From: DATJFQ01 sp035492775
Lineage (GTDB): Bacteria > Acidobacteriota > Vicinamibacteria > Vicinamibacterales > 2-12-FULL-66-21
Assembly (NCBI GenBank): GCA_035492775.1
Contig: DATJIW010000075.1
Location: 1 to 64,000 of the forward strand
DNA length: 64,000 nucleotides
Direction of reading: 5' to 3'
Made by a program: the position numbers and the translations under genes
The notes under the pieces: model-generated
What the model saw: the letters and a program-made list of their open reading frames with translations, nothing else
Told to the model about the DNA's origin: nothing
Database searches by the model: none
Shown: piece by piece, positions 7,275-15,032 of the stretch
How positions within the stretch are numbered: the first letter of the stretch is position 1
How the letters are laid out: every line of letters begins with the position of its first letter

Positions 7275-9789
7275 CCCGGCACGCGCGATCGACAGCGTTG
7301 CGTCGTCGGTCGCCGACGGCGGCGACGTCGATTGGGAGCGGAGCAGTGCCGGCTTGCCCGATCGGGAGCGCCGCCTGATTTCGCACCTCCGGATCGTCGA
7401 CGCCGTCTCGCAGGTGTACCGTTCGCTGCCGGGCAGCGATCCTTACAGCGACAATGAACAGCCGGCGGCGCCGGATCCGGCGGGGCCGCGCTGGGGCCGG
7501 CTGGTACTGCTCGATCGCATCGGCCGCGGTGCTTCGTCCGACGTGTTCCGTGCGTGGGACGCCGATCTGCAGCGCGAAGTCGCGCTGAAGCTGCTCGTGG
7601 ACGATGGGATCGCCGCGGACGAGGCGGCGAACGCCCGCATGTTGCGCGAGGCGCGGCGGATCGCGCGAGTGCGGCATCCGCACATCGTGCACGTCTACGG
7701 CGTGGAGCGTCACGAAGGGCGGGTGGGCCTGTGGATGGAACTGATCCGCGGCCGCACGCTGGCGGACATCGTTCAGGCGGATGGCCCCTGGCCGGCATTG
7801 GCCGCCGGATCGGCTGGTGTGGACATCTGTGCGGCGGTCGCGGCGGTGCACGCGGCGGGCTTTCTGCACCGCGACGTCAAGGCGCAGAACGTCGTGCGGG
7901 ACGACAGCGGCCGGATCGTGCTGATGGATTTTGGCGCGGGCACCGAAATCGGCTCACTCCCGGCTGTCGCAGGGACGCCGATTTACCTCGCGCCTGAAAT
8001 CCTCTCGGGAGGGCCCGCGAGCGTAGCGAGCGACATTTACAGCATCGGCGTGCTCCTGTTCTTTCTCGTCACCCGCCGATATCCCGTCGAGGGCGGTTCG
8101 ATCGAGTCACTCGTCGCCGCGCACCGGGCGCATGCGCGTGCCGTCCTGACGGACCTTGCTCCTTCCATTCCCGCCCGGTTCGCCCGCATCGTCGAGCGGG
8201 CGCTCGATCCGAATCCTGCGAAGCGCTTCGCGACTGCCGGCGAAATGCAGGAGGCGCTTCGGGGGTTCGTCGATCGATCGGCGGCCGCCAGGATCACGTG
8301 GCGGGCGTGGAGCCTCGTCCTGCTGACCGCGGCATCGGTCGGGGGCCTCGTGAGTACCGTGATCAACAAGGGATCGGCCGCGCAGGCTGGCGTCGCGCCT
8401 GCCACCGCCATTGCGGTCCTGCCGCTCGCGTACGAATCAGGCGCCGCTCAGGCGCCCCTCGTCGCCGAGGGGCTCACCGACGAACTCATCACGAAACTCG
8501 GGCAGGTGAAGTCGCTGCGGGTGACGGCGCACACGTCGGTCCGCCAGTTTGCGTCCACCTCACGACCGGTGTCCGAGATTGCCTCGCTGCTCCACGTGGG
8601 CTCGGTGCTCGAAGGGTCCGTCGGCGTGGATCGGTCCACGCCGGATCCGCGCGTCCACGTCAATTTGCGCCTCATCCGCGCCGGCAGCGACGTTCAGCTC
8701 TGGTCGAACAGTTTCGATCGGCCCCTCGGGAATCTCGTCGCCATCGAGGCTGAAATCGCACGGGCGGTCACGAGCAGCGTGCATGCGGCGTTGACGCGGG
8801 AGGAGGCGGGCCGGCTGCAGACGCCTCGCGCAACGAACGCCGTGGCGGAGCAGGCGTATCTGGATGGGCGCGCGCACCTCGCGCAGTTCGCCGCGCGTGC
8901 CTCGGAGGCGCTCGAGGCGTTTCAGCGCGCGATCGCCACGGACCCCGAGTTTGCTCCTGCGCGCGCAGGCGCGGCGCGCGCCTACGTCGCGCTCGGGTTC
9001 GACCGGCGAATTCCACAGCCGGATGCCCGTGCATCCGCGCTCGCGGAGGTCACCAAGGCGATCGAACTCCAGCCGGACCTCGCGGAGGCGCATGCGACGC
9101 TGGCCGACCTGAAATTCCAGTACGATTGGGACTTCGATGGCGCCGAGCGCGAATATAAAGCCGCGCTCGATCTCGATCCCAGCGCGTCGCTCGCCGCGTC
9201 GCAGTATGCGCAGTTCCTGGCCGCGATGAAGCGTCTTCCGGAGGCGCAGGCGCTGGCGGACGAGAGCGTCGCGCGCGACCCGCTGTCTGCGCCCGCGGAA
9301 TTGACACGCGCGCTGGTCCTGTACTACTCGCGCAATTTTTCCGCCGCCCTGGCCTCGGCGAAGCATGCGGAAACACTCGACAGGGGACTGTCGACGACGC
9401 ATTTTCTCGAGGGAAGAATTCTGGAAGCTGCCGGCGACCTGACAGGGGCGCTGCGCGAGACACGACTGGCGACAGCCGGCAGCAGTGCGGCGGTCGGGTG
9501 GCAGGTGCAGGCCCTGAGCCTTCAGGCGCTGTCAGGCGATGTTGCGGGCGCGCGCCTGGGTTTCGCGGCGCTCGCGAACAGTCCCGCTGCCGAGTACCTG
9601 GCGGCGAGTCCGCACGAAGCGTATTTCAGGCTCGCGGTCGGCGAACGCGAGGCTGCCTTGCGCATCCTTGACCGCGCTGCGTCGGAACGCGATCCATCGC
9701 TGTTGTGGATCGACGTCGATCCCCGGCTCGATCCGATTCGGCGGGAGCCGGCCTTCACTCAACTGCGTTCGCGCATCGGTTTACGCTGA
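7264..9789 (+). CDS. Ser/Thr protein kinase with TolB-like and TPR domains
   Basis: An 841-residue Hanks-type kinase. The domain begins near residue 77 (GRGASSDVFRAWD), with the ATP-binding Lys in EVALKLL, catalytic HRD in FLHRDVKAQNVV (His about 202), DFG in LMDFGAG and APE in IYLAPEIL. One membrane segment lies near residues 345-367 (WSLVLLTAASVGG). The outer part begins with the TolB/adenylate-cyclase N-terminal-like domain (AIAVLPLAYES to LWSNSFDRPLG, about 382-500). A TPR array follows to the C-terminus. The GTG start at 7264 overlaps the sigma factor gene. The likely role is a membrane sensor kinase controlling that sigma factor (inference). Confidence 0.9.
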   Translation: MASDPARAIDSVASSVADGGDVDWERSSAGLPDRERRLISHLRIVDAVSQVYRSLPGSDPYSDNEQPAAPDPAGPRWGRLVLLDRIGRGASSDVFRAWDADLQREVALKLLVDDGIAADEAANARMLREARRIARVRHPHIVHVYGVERHEGRVGLWMELIRGRTLADIVQADGPWPALAAGSAGVDICAAVAAVHAAGFLHRDVKAQNVVRDDSGRIVLMDFGAGTEIGSLPAVAGTPIYLAPEILSGGPASVASDIYSIGVLLFFLVTRRYPVEGGSIESLVAAHRAHARAVLTDLAPSIPARFARIVERALDPNPAKRFATAGEMQEALRGFVDRSAAARITWRAWSLVLLTAASVGGLVSTVINKGSAAQAGVAPATAIAVLPLAYESGAAQAPLVAEGLTDELITKLGQVKSLRVTAHTSVRQFASTSRPVSEIASLLHVGSVLEGSVGVDRSTPDPRVHVNLRLIRAGSDVQLWSNSFDRPLGNLVAIEAEIARAVTSSVHAALTREEAGRLQTPRATNAVAEQAYLDGRAHLAQFAARASEALEAFQRAIATDPEFAPARAGAARAYVALGFDRRIPQPDARASALAEVTKAIELQPDLAEAHATLADLKFQYDWDFDGAEREYKAALDLDPSASLAASQYAQFLAAMKRLPEAQALADESVARDPLSAPAELTRALVLYYSRNFSAALASAKHAETLDRGLSTTHFLEGRILEAAGDLTGALRETRLATAGSSAAVGWQVQALSLQALSGDVAGARLGFAALANSPAAEYLAASPHEAYFRLAVGEREAALRILDRAASERDPSLLWIDVDPRLDPIRREPAFTQLRSRIGLR

Positions 9790-9817
9790 GATAGACTCAC
9801 CTCAACAGGAGCACTAC

Positions 9818-10096
9818 GTGTCAAAGACGAAAAGCCCCGCCAGGGCGCGGAAGTCTGCCCGCCTGTCATCGAGACCTGCGAAGCGCAAACGCGCGTCCTC
9901 CACGCGCGGCAAACGCGTCCAGTTGAAGCCGCTCTACCTGCAGCTCGGACGAACGATCGATCAACTCATGAAGCTGCCGCAGTCCGATCGCGTGAGGTTC
10001 GCCATCGAGCGGCTCCAGCAGCATCGCTCCGAGTTCGAGCGCATCTGCGGGCCGACGATGGACATTCCCGCCGAGCCGAATCCGCCGTCCGTTTGA
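9818..10096 (+). CDS. Small basic protein upstream of SagB-type dehydrogenase, unknown
   Basis: A 92-residue protein starting at GTG 9818, chosen because AGGAG lies 6 bases upstream. The first 35 residues are extremely rich in Lys, Arg, Ser and Ala (KSPARARKSARLSSRPAKRK), like a nucleic-acid-binding tail. The second half is a helical segment (LGRTIDQLMKLPQSDRVRF) ending in a Pro-rich tail. It overlaps the following dehydrogenase gene (TTGA) and so is likely translationally coupled. It has only one Cys and no Cys/Ser/Thr-rich core at its C-terminus, so it is a weak candidate for a modified-peptide precursor. Function unknown. Confidence 0.7.
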   Translation: MSKTKSPARARKSARLSSRPAKRKRASSTRGKRVQLKPLYLQLGRTIDQLMKLPQSDRVRFAIERLQQHRSEFERICGPTMDIPAEPNPPSV

Positions 10097-11271
10097 GCCG
10101 CGTGCCGCGCGCGCCGGTCGTTCGACCAGGTTCGTCCAGGCGTCTCCCAGGAAGCGCAGCGCCGCAGGTCGCGGTGCGGCGTGCGGAGCATCTGGTGCTG
10201 TACTGGAATCGCGGCGGCCTCGTCGTCCACGACTACGCAGCCGGTACGCTGACGCCTGCAACGCCTGAGATCTGCACGGCGCTGGATTTCTGCGGCGAGT
10301 GGCGCACCGTTGATGACGTCGGCGCGTGCCTCGGCGTGCATCGGACGATCGCCAGCCGGTTGATCCGCGCCCTGACCGCGCGGGGCCTGCTCGAGCGATC
10401 GGATCGTCCGGAGAACGCCGCGCACGCGCGAATGCGCGCGCTGGATCCGTGGAATCCCGCCGCCGGGCTGTTTCACGACGTCTCGAGGCGTGTGGAGTTC
10501 CTGTCCCCGGCCGCGGCAGCGCGGTTCATGCATCGGCGTGCCCGTGAGGCGCCGATGCCGCCGCCGGCCAAACGGATCCGCGGTGCGCCACGAATCGGAC
10601 TGCCCGATCCCGAAACGGCAGGGGAGTTCCCGCAGGTGCTGCTCGCGCGGCGGACGTGGCGCCGGTTCGGACCCGGTCCCGTTTCGATCGAGCATCTCGC
10701 GACGATCCTCGGCCTTGCGCTCGGCGTGCAGCGCTGGGTGCCAGCCGCTGCGGGCCGGCTGCCGCTGAAAACGTCGCCGTCGGGCGGCGCACGGCATCCC
10801 ATCGAGGGCTACGTTTACGTGCGGCGCGTGTCTGATCTTGCCCCGGGTCTCTATCACTACGCGTCGGACCTGCACGTGCTCGAAAGGCTGCGGCGCGGCG
10901 ACTTCACGAAACGCGTGCGTGTGTGGATGCCGCACAGCACGTCTTTTTCCCGCGCGGCCTTCATCGTTTTCCTGACGGCCGTCCTCCATCGTGAACTCTG
11001 GCGTTACCCTTATGCGCGCGCGTATCGCGCCGTGATGGCGGAAGCAGGGCACGTCTGCCAGACGTTCTGCCTGTCGGCGACCTGGCTCGGCCTGGCGCCG
11101 TTCTGCCTCATGGGGCTCTCGGACCAGGCGATCGAGCGGGACCTCGGCCTTGACGGCGTCGGGGAGACGGTTTTGTACGCGGCGGGCGCCGGGCCGCGGC
11201 CGAGAGGCGCACATTGGGCTCCGCGGCGGCGGGGGAAAATCGAATCCGTGATCAACCCGGCGTTCGACTGA
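10093..11271 (+). CDS. SagB/ThcOx-type flavin dehydrogenase with N-terminal winged-helix-like domain
   Basis: Nitroreductase-fold, FMN-dependent oxidase of the SagB type. Characterised members oxidise azolines to azoles during maturation of ribosomal peptides. It is 392 residues if started at TTG 10093; GTG 10102 is an equally good start. An N-terminal helix-turn-helix-like segment (about residues 30-105) precedes the flavin domain. The hallmark TSPSGGARHPIEGYVYV lies near residues 226-242 and LLARRTWRRFGPG marks the start of the catalytic part. No YcaO or cyclodehydratase partner is in the window. The neighbours are three small unknown genes, all overlapping or closely spaced, so the substrate is unidentified. 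Confidence 0.82.
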   Translation: MSRVPRAPVVRPGSSRRLPGSAAPQVAVRRAEHLVLYWNRGGLVVHDYAAGTLTPATPEICTALDFCGEWRTVDDVGACLGVHRTIASRLIRALTARGLLERSDRPENAAHARMRALDPWNPAAGLFHDVSRRVEFLSPAAAARFMHRRAREAPMPPPAKRIRGAPRIGLPDPETAGEFPQVLLARRTWRRFGPGPVSIEHLATILGLALGVQRWVPAAAGRLPLKTSPSGGARHPIEGYVYVRRVSDLAPGLYHYASDLHVLERLRRGDFTKRVRVWMPHSTSFSRAAFIVFLTAVLHRELWRYPYARAYRAVMAEAGHVCQTFCLSATWLGLAPFCLMGLSDQAIERDLGLDGVGETVLYAAGAGPRPRGAHWAPRRRGKIESVINPAFD

Positions 11272-11312
11272 GGCCCGTGTTCGCCCGGACCGGTGCGGGC
11301 GTTATACAGGGC

Positions 11313-11561
11313 ATGGACGTCAGCCAATTACGCCGAGTCGCCGCTCCTCTTGAAAGACCCGGGTCACGTCAGGTCTCGAGTCTCCACGCATCCGACGAGC
11401 ACGCCGCCTGCCGGCGCGAAATCCAGCGACTGCGGATCGAGAACGCGAAGCTCGCGGCCGACCTGTCCGACGTGCGCGGGCGCTGCGACGATCTGAAACG
11501 ATCCGCCGAGATGTGGGTTCACTTGTACGAGCGCCAGCTCGACAAGAGGTCACGACCGTGA
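11313..11561 (+). CDS. Small coiled-coil protein, unknown
   Basis: An 82-residue protein starting at ATG 11313. Residues about 30-75 form a heptad-like coiled coil (CRREIQRLRIENAKLAADL). The start was chosen over upstream in-frame codons because those would overlap the dehydrogenase gene heavily. The ribosome-binding site is poor. The gene ends in a GTGA overlap with the next gene, which supports expression as part of the same unit. It could be a scaffold for its neighbours; no family recognised. Confidence 0.6.
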   Translation: MDVSQLRRVAAPLERPGSRQVSSLHASDEHAACRREIQRLRIENAKLAADLSDVRGRCDDLKRSAEMWVHLYERQLDKRSRP

Positions 11562-12010
11562 ACGCGAATCGTCCGGTCCGTCTGCGGCGGATCCGAACGG
11601 TCCATGTCGCCGAGGCCTCGGGCCGCGTCTCTGTATATCCGGAACCATACCTGCTGCCGGTGCTTCCGAAAGGATGGGCACCGCTCGGCCCGATCGAACA
11701 ATCCGCGCTGCTCGAGGCTTGCGACGCGCGGCCCGGATCATGCCGGCTGCGGCTCGGATCGCTTTGGAACCCGAGGTCCGAGTACCGCGTGTACTGCCTT
11801 GACGATCAATGGGCCGGCGCCTGCGCGGCAACGATGTTCGATGCGGAGGTCGCAGGCGGCGACGGCCGTAACACCCGGCTCCTCGGTGTCGGCATCAGTC
11901 TGGATCGCGTTCTCCGGCTGGCGCTCGATTTCGTCAACTGGGACCTGGAAGCCGACGGCGCCGCGTGGCGGCTGTCGCTCGTGCCGGCCACACAAGTCGC
12001 CGGCGTTTGA
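11558..12010 (+). CDS. Hypothetical protein ending the SagB-type cluster
   Basis: A 150-residue protein starting at GTG 11558, overlapping the stop of the preceding coiled-coil gene. It contains YPEPYLLPVLPKGWAPLG near its start and a Trp/Cys-containing middle (YRVYCLDDQWAGACAATMF). No signal peptide or membrane segment. I do not recognise a family. It converges on the minus-strand propeller gene 5 bases later, so the SagB cluster ends here. Confidence 0.65.
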   Translation: MNANRPVRLRRIRTVHVAEASGRVSVYPEPYLLPVLPKGWAPLGPIEQSALLEACDARPGSCRLRLGSLWNPRSEYRVYCLDDQWAGACAATMFDAEVAGGDGRNTRLLGVGISLDRVLRLALDFVNWDLEADGAAWRLSLVPATQVAGV

Positions 12011-12015
12011 TCGCA

Positions 12016-13047
12016 TCAGCGCTGCTGTCCGGAACGTTCGATCACCATGAGGCTGAACGTACCCGGCAGAATGGGACGCCGCACCCGGCCGCCGGGAGTC
12101 GTCGGCGCCGCCGCTCCGAACTTTGCCGAGACCACGAATATGCGATGCGTCGTGGAATCGAGCCCCATGTTCCGCGAGCCGTCTGCGGTTTGCAGCGTCT
12201 GCACGACTTCGTAGGAATCCGGAGAATCCTGGTGGATGACGGTCAGCGTACCGTCCGCCGCCGAAGCGAACGCGTCGCCGGTCGAGGGATCGAACCCGGC
12301 ACCGTCGACGCCTTGCCCGATCGGCACGGTCGTCACAATCTTTCGGGCTGAATAATCCGAAACGGCCATGACGCCGCTGCGGCACCCGCTGAACAGACGG
12401 TGGTGCGAGGTATCGATGGCCATCGCCACGGGCTGTCTGCAGGGCGCCGTCGACCAGTGTCGCGTCACCGCGAGGTTTTTCGAATCGATTTCGGCGACCT
12501 CGCTGATGTCGGTGAGGTTCACGTATGCGTGCCCCTCACCGTCTGAGGCGCCGTACTCGGGTTTTCCCGGCAGCGGCACGTCCTTCACGCGCGTCCCCGC
12601 CGCGGGATCGATGACGGTGGAGGAGTGCGCATCGCCATTGAACGTGAACACCCGGTGCGACGCCGGGTCGAAGATCACGGCGTCTGCGTCTTCTGCGGCC
12701 GGAATGCGGCCGAGGACCTTGAACGTGTTCAGATCGAACATCACGACGGACCCGTCGTTGCCGGAAGTGGCAAAGCCGCGGCCCGCGTCAGCGACGATTG
12801 CCGTGCCGTGCGCGCCATCGATGCCCGTGACCTCGCCGAGCAATTTGCCGTCGTTTTCGTCGACGACCATGACGCGGTTCTGCCGGCCGATGAACAACCG
12901 ATGGTGCGGCGGATCCGGGACGATGTAGTCCCAGCCGCCTTCGCCGCCGACGGTGTACGTGTGAGTGATGCGGTAGGTGCTGGACTGCGAGGTGACGGCC
13001 GCCGCAGCCAGCGCGAGGACGATCATCGCGTGTCTCATGGATCGCAT
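12016..13047 (-). CDS. Secreted YncE-like beta-propeller protein
   Basis: A 343-residue exported protein with signal peptide (IVLALAAAAVTSQSS) and repeated blades of about 40 residues of the YVTN/YncE type, for example GHAYVNLTDISEVAEIDSKN and HRLFSGCRSGVMAVSD. Such propellers often bind DNA, metals or proteins in the periplasm; many have no defined role. Start alternatives are Met 4 and Met 8. It is the last gene of a minus-strand trio but 55 bases downstream of the MutS-like gene, so co-transcription is uncertain. Confidence 0.78.
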   Translation of the reverse strand: MRSMRHAMIVLALAAAAVTSQSSTYRITHTYTVGGEGGWDYIVPDPPHHRLFIGRQNRVMVVDENDGKLLGEVTGIDGAHGTAIVADAGRGFATSGNDGSVVMFDLNTFKVLGRIPAAEDADAVIFDPASHRVFTFNGDAHSSTVIDPAAGTRVKDVPLPGKPEYGASDGEGHAYVNLTDISEVAEIDSKNLAVTRHWSTAPCRQPVAMAIDTSHHRLFSGCRSGVMAVSDYSARKIVTTVPIGQGVDGAGFDPSTGDAFASAADGTLTVIHQDSPDSYEVVQTLQTADGSRNMGLDSTTHRIFVVSAKFGAAAPTTPGGRVRRPILPGTFSLMVIERSGQQR

Positions 13048-13102
13048 CTTCCCGCGACGAAGATGAACGGACGATGACGGGCGCCGAATGCAGCTGACCG
13101 TG

Positions 13103-15019
13103 TCAACGGCGGGCTTCCTCCGGCCCGCTCTCGACTTCGAGGCCCACCGCGCGCATCAGTGCGAGGGCATTGCTCCGAGTCACGGGTCCCGGCCGCATCC
13201 GATAGTCGAACTTCATCGCCCCGTCGTCGAACCAGTCCTCGAAGTGGACGTTCACGGCGTGAGGAGCCAGCTCCGCCGCTATGGCAGTCAGGGCCAGGTC
13301 ATGCGTGGTGATCAAGCCAACGGCGCGCCTGGCCAGCAGGCTGCGCAGCACACCCTGCGCGCCTGACAAACGGTCGTGCGAATTGGTTCCGTGGAACAAC
13401 TCGTCCAGCAGGAACAGGAGCGGCAGCGGACCGTCGGCAATGCGCACCAGCGTTCGAATCCTGGTGATCTCGGCGTAAAACCGCGAGCGCCCTTCCAGCA
13501 ATGAATCCTGAATGCGCAGCGTCGCTCCCAGCGCCAGCGGCGAGAGACGCAGAGAGGCGGCGCGCACCGGCCCGCCCGCCAGCGCCAGGACCACGTTGGT
13601 CCCGACCGTCCGCAGCAGCGTGCTCTTTCCCGACATGTTCGAGCCGCTGACGACGATCAGCCTGACTCGATCATCCAGCCGCACGTCGTTCCGAACGGCC
13701 GTCGCACGCGGCATCAGTGGATGCACGAGCTGCACCGCATCGAACAGCGCAGTGCCATCGGGTCCCGGCGTGATCTCGGGGAATGGATCGAGAGCGCGTT
13801 CATATCGATAACAGGCAAGCGAATTGAGCGCCTCGAACTGCGCGACGGCATCGATCCAGAGGCGAACGCGCGGGCCGTGCTGCCTTCGCCACCGTTCGAC
13901 GGCAAGCGCGAGGTGCGGGCGCACGAGGAGCAGCAGCCCGGTCACGATTCCGCCGAGCGCGAGCAGCCAATCCTGTCCGGAGTACAACCCGGCCAGAAAC
14001 AGTCCGGCCGGAAACACTGCAGCATTCTTCTGTGACTCGTGCACGTCCGCCAGGCGGCACAGCCGCCTGATGATGTGCGACGCGGCGCCCCCGTCGTTCA
14101 AGCGGCTTCGAAGCAGGACCAGCCGGCTGGATTGAAACCGGGCTCTCTCGATATGTGTCAGGAGTTGCGCGACCGCTTCGAGGTCGCGCGATCGGTGCGA
14201 CAGAACGTCCGCGACGAACCCCGCCGCGGCGCCCGGCTCGCGGGCCGAGAGCATGGCATCGATGTCATCACGGAAGATGCGGAGCGCCAGGGTCTGACAC
14301 AGAATCACCAGAGAGAGTGGCCGCCAGGCGCCCGTGAAGACGAGATACGCCGACGAGAAAACCATGAAAGCCGTCGCCACTCGCGTCACGAGGCGCAGGG
14401 TGCGCCCCGAAGGCACCGCTGATCCGGCCCAATCGATCAGCCGATCCGTCTGCACCGTGCGGTCGACGTCGGCGCCGATGAGCGCAAGCTGCTCCCGAAG
14501 ATCCAGCTCCGGGGCGAGCTCCTCGACCGCGTGCTGCCGTTCCTGGATCTCCGGCGCGTCTGCCGGAGCGAGGAGCCATTCCGCCAGATGCGCCTCGCCT
14601 GTGCGAGTCCGCGCGATCGACAGCAGCTCGAACAGCGAGCCATGTCCGAAAAGATCCAGATCGTTCGCGTAGACGTGGTCGTCGTTGCGGAAACGCTCTC
14701 CGGTTTCACCGGTGCCGACCCAGCGATCGTCCAGCCTCGCGAGGCCGTGCTCGTAGAACCGGATCGCTCGAGTGGCCAGTTCGCGGGACCGGAGTACGCG
14801 CGCGTGATACCACACCAGCCACGCGAAGACGACAACCGGGAAGATGAGCAGCCAGGGGCTGAAACCTGAGCGCCACGCCAGCAGCGCGAGCAACACCGCT
14901 GAAAAGAACGTGGCCACGCGCGCGTGGGCACATCGAGCGTCGACCCTCGTCAACCGATCATGGGCTGTGCGCCGGGCGGTCAATCGCGCGTGGTATTCCT
15001 CCTGCGGATTCCAGGGCAC
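13103..15019 (-). CDS. Membrane-anchored MutS-family ATPase
   Basis: A 638-residue protein whose C-terminal third is a MutS domain V ATPase: Walker A GSNMSGKSTLLRTVG (about residue 455), Walker B LLFLLDELFHGTN and the following ITTHDLALT. The N-terminal part lacks the mismatch-recognition domain I of MutS. It has two hydrophobic pairs instead (VATFFSAVLLALLAWRSG with LLIFPVVVFAWLVWYH, and ATAFMVFSSAYLVF). MutS paralogues of this membrane type occur in Bacteroidota and Acidobacteriota with unknown function, so it should not be called a mismatch-repair protein. It lies 13 bases downstream of the DUF885 gene. Confidence 0.85.
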   Translation of the reverse strand: MPWNPQEEYHARLTARRTAHDRLTRVDARCAHARVATFFSAVLLALLAWRSGFSPWLLIFPVVVFAWLVWYHARVLRSRELATRAIRFYEHGLARLDDRWVGTGETGERFRNDDHVYANDLDLFGHGSLFELLSIARTRTGEAHLAEWLLAPADAPEIQERQHAVEELAPELDLREQLALIGADVDRTVQTDRLIDWAGSAVPSGRTLRLVTRVATAFMVFSSAYLVFTGAWRPLSLVILCQTLALRIFRDDIDAMLSAREPGAAAGFVADVLSHRSRDLEAVAQLLTHIERARFQSSRLVLLRSRLNDGGAASHIIRRLCRLADVHESQKNAAVFPAGLFLAGLYSGQDWLLALGGIVTGLLLLVRPHLALAVERWRRQHGPRVRLWIDAVAQFEALNSLACYRYERALDPFPEITPGPDGTALFDAVQLVHPLMPRATAVRNDVRLDDRVRLIVVSGSNMSGKSTLLRTVGTNVVLALAGGPVRAASLRLSPLALGATLRIQDSLLEGRSRFYAEITRIRTLVRIADGPLPLLFLLDELFHGTNSHDRLSGAQGVLRSLLARRAVGLITTHDLALTAIAAELAPHAVNVHFEDWFDDGAMKFDYRMRPGPVTRSNALALMRAVGLEVESGPEEARR

Positions 15020-15032
15020 GGCGCATTGTGAC

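Noticed and set aside
9818..10096. The 92-residue protein as a modified-peptide precursor for SagB
   Set aside because: No Cys/Ser/Thr-rich core at the C-terminus, a single Cys, and no recognisable leader/core border. Kept only as an unknown small protein.
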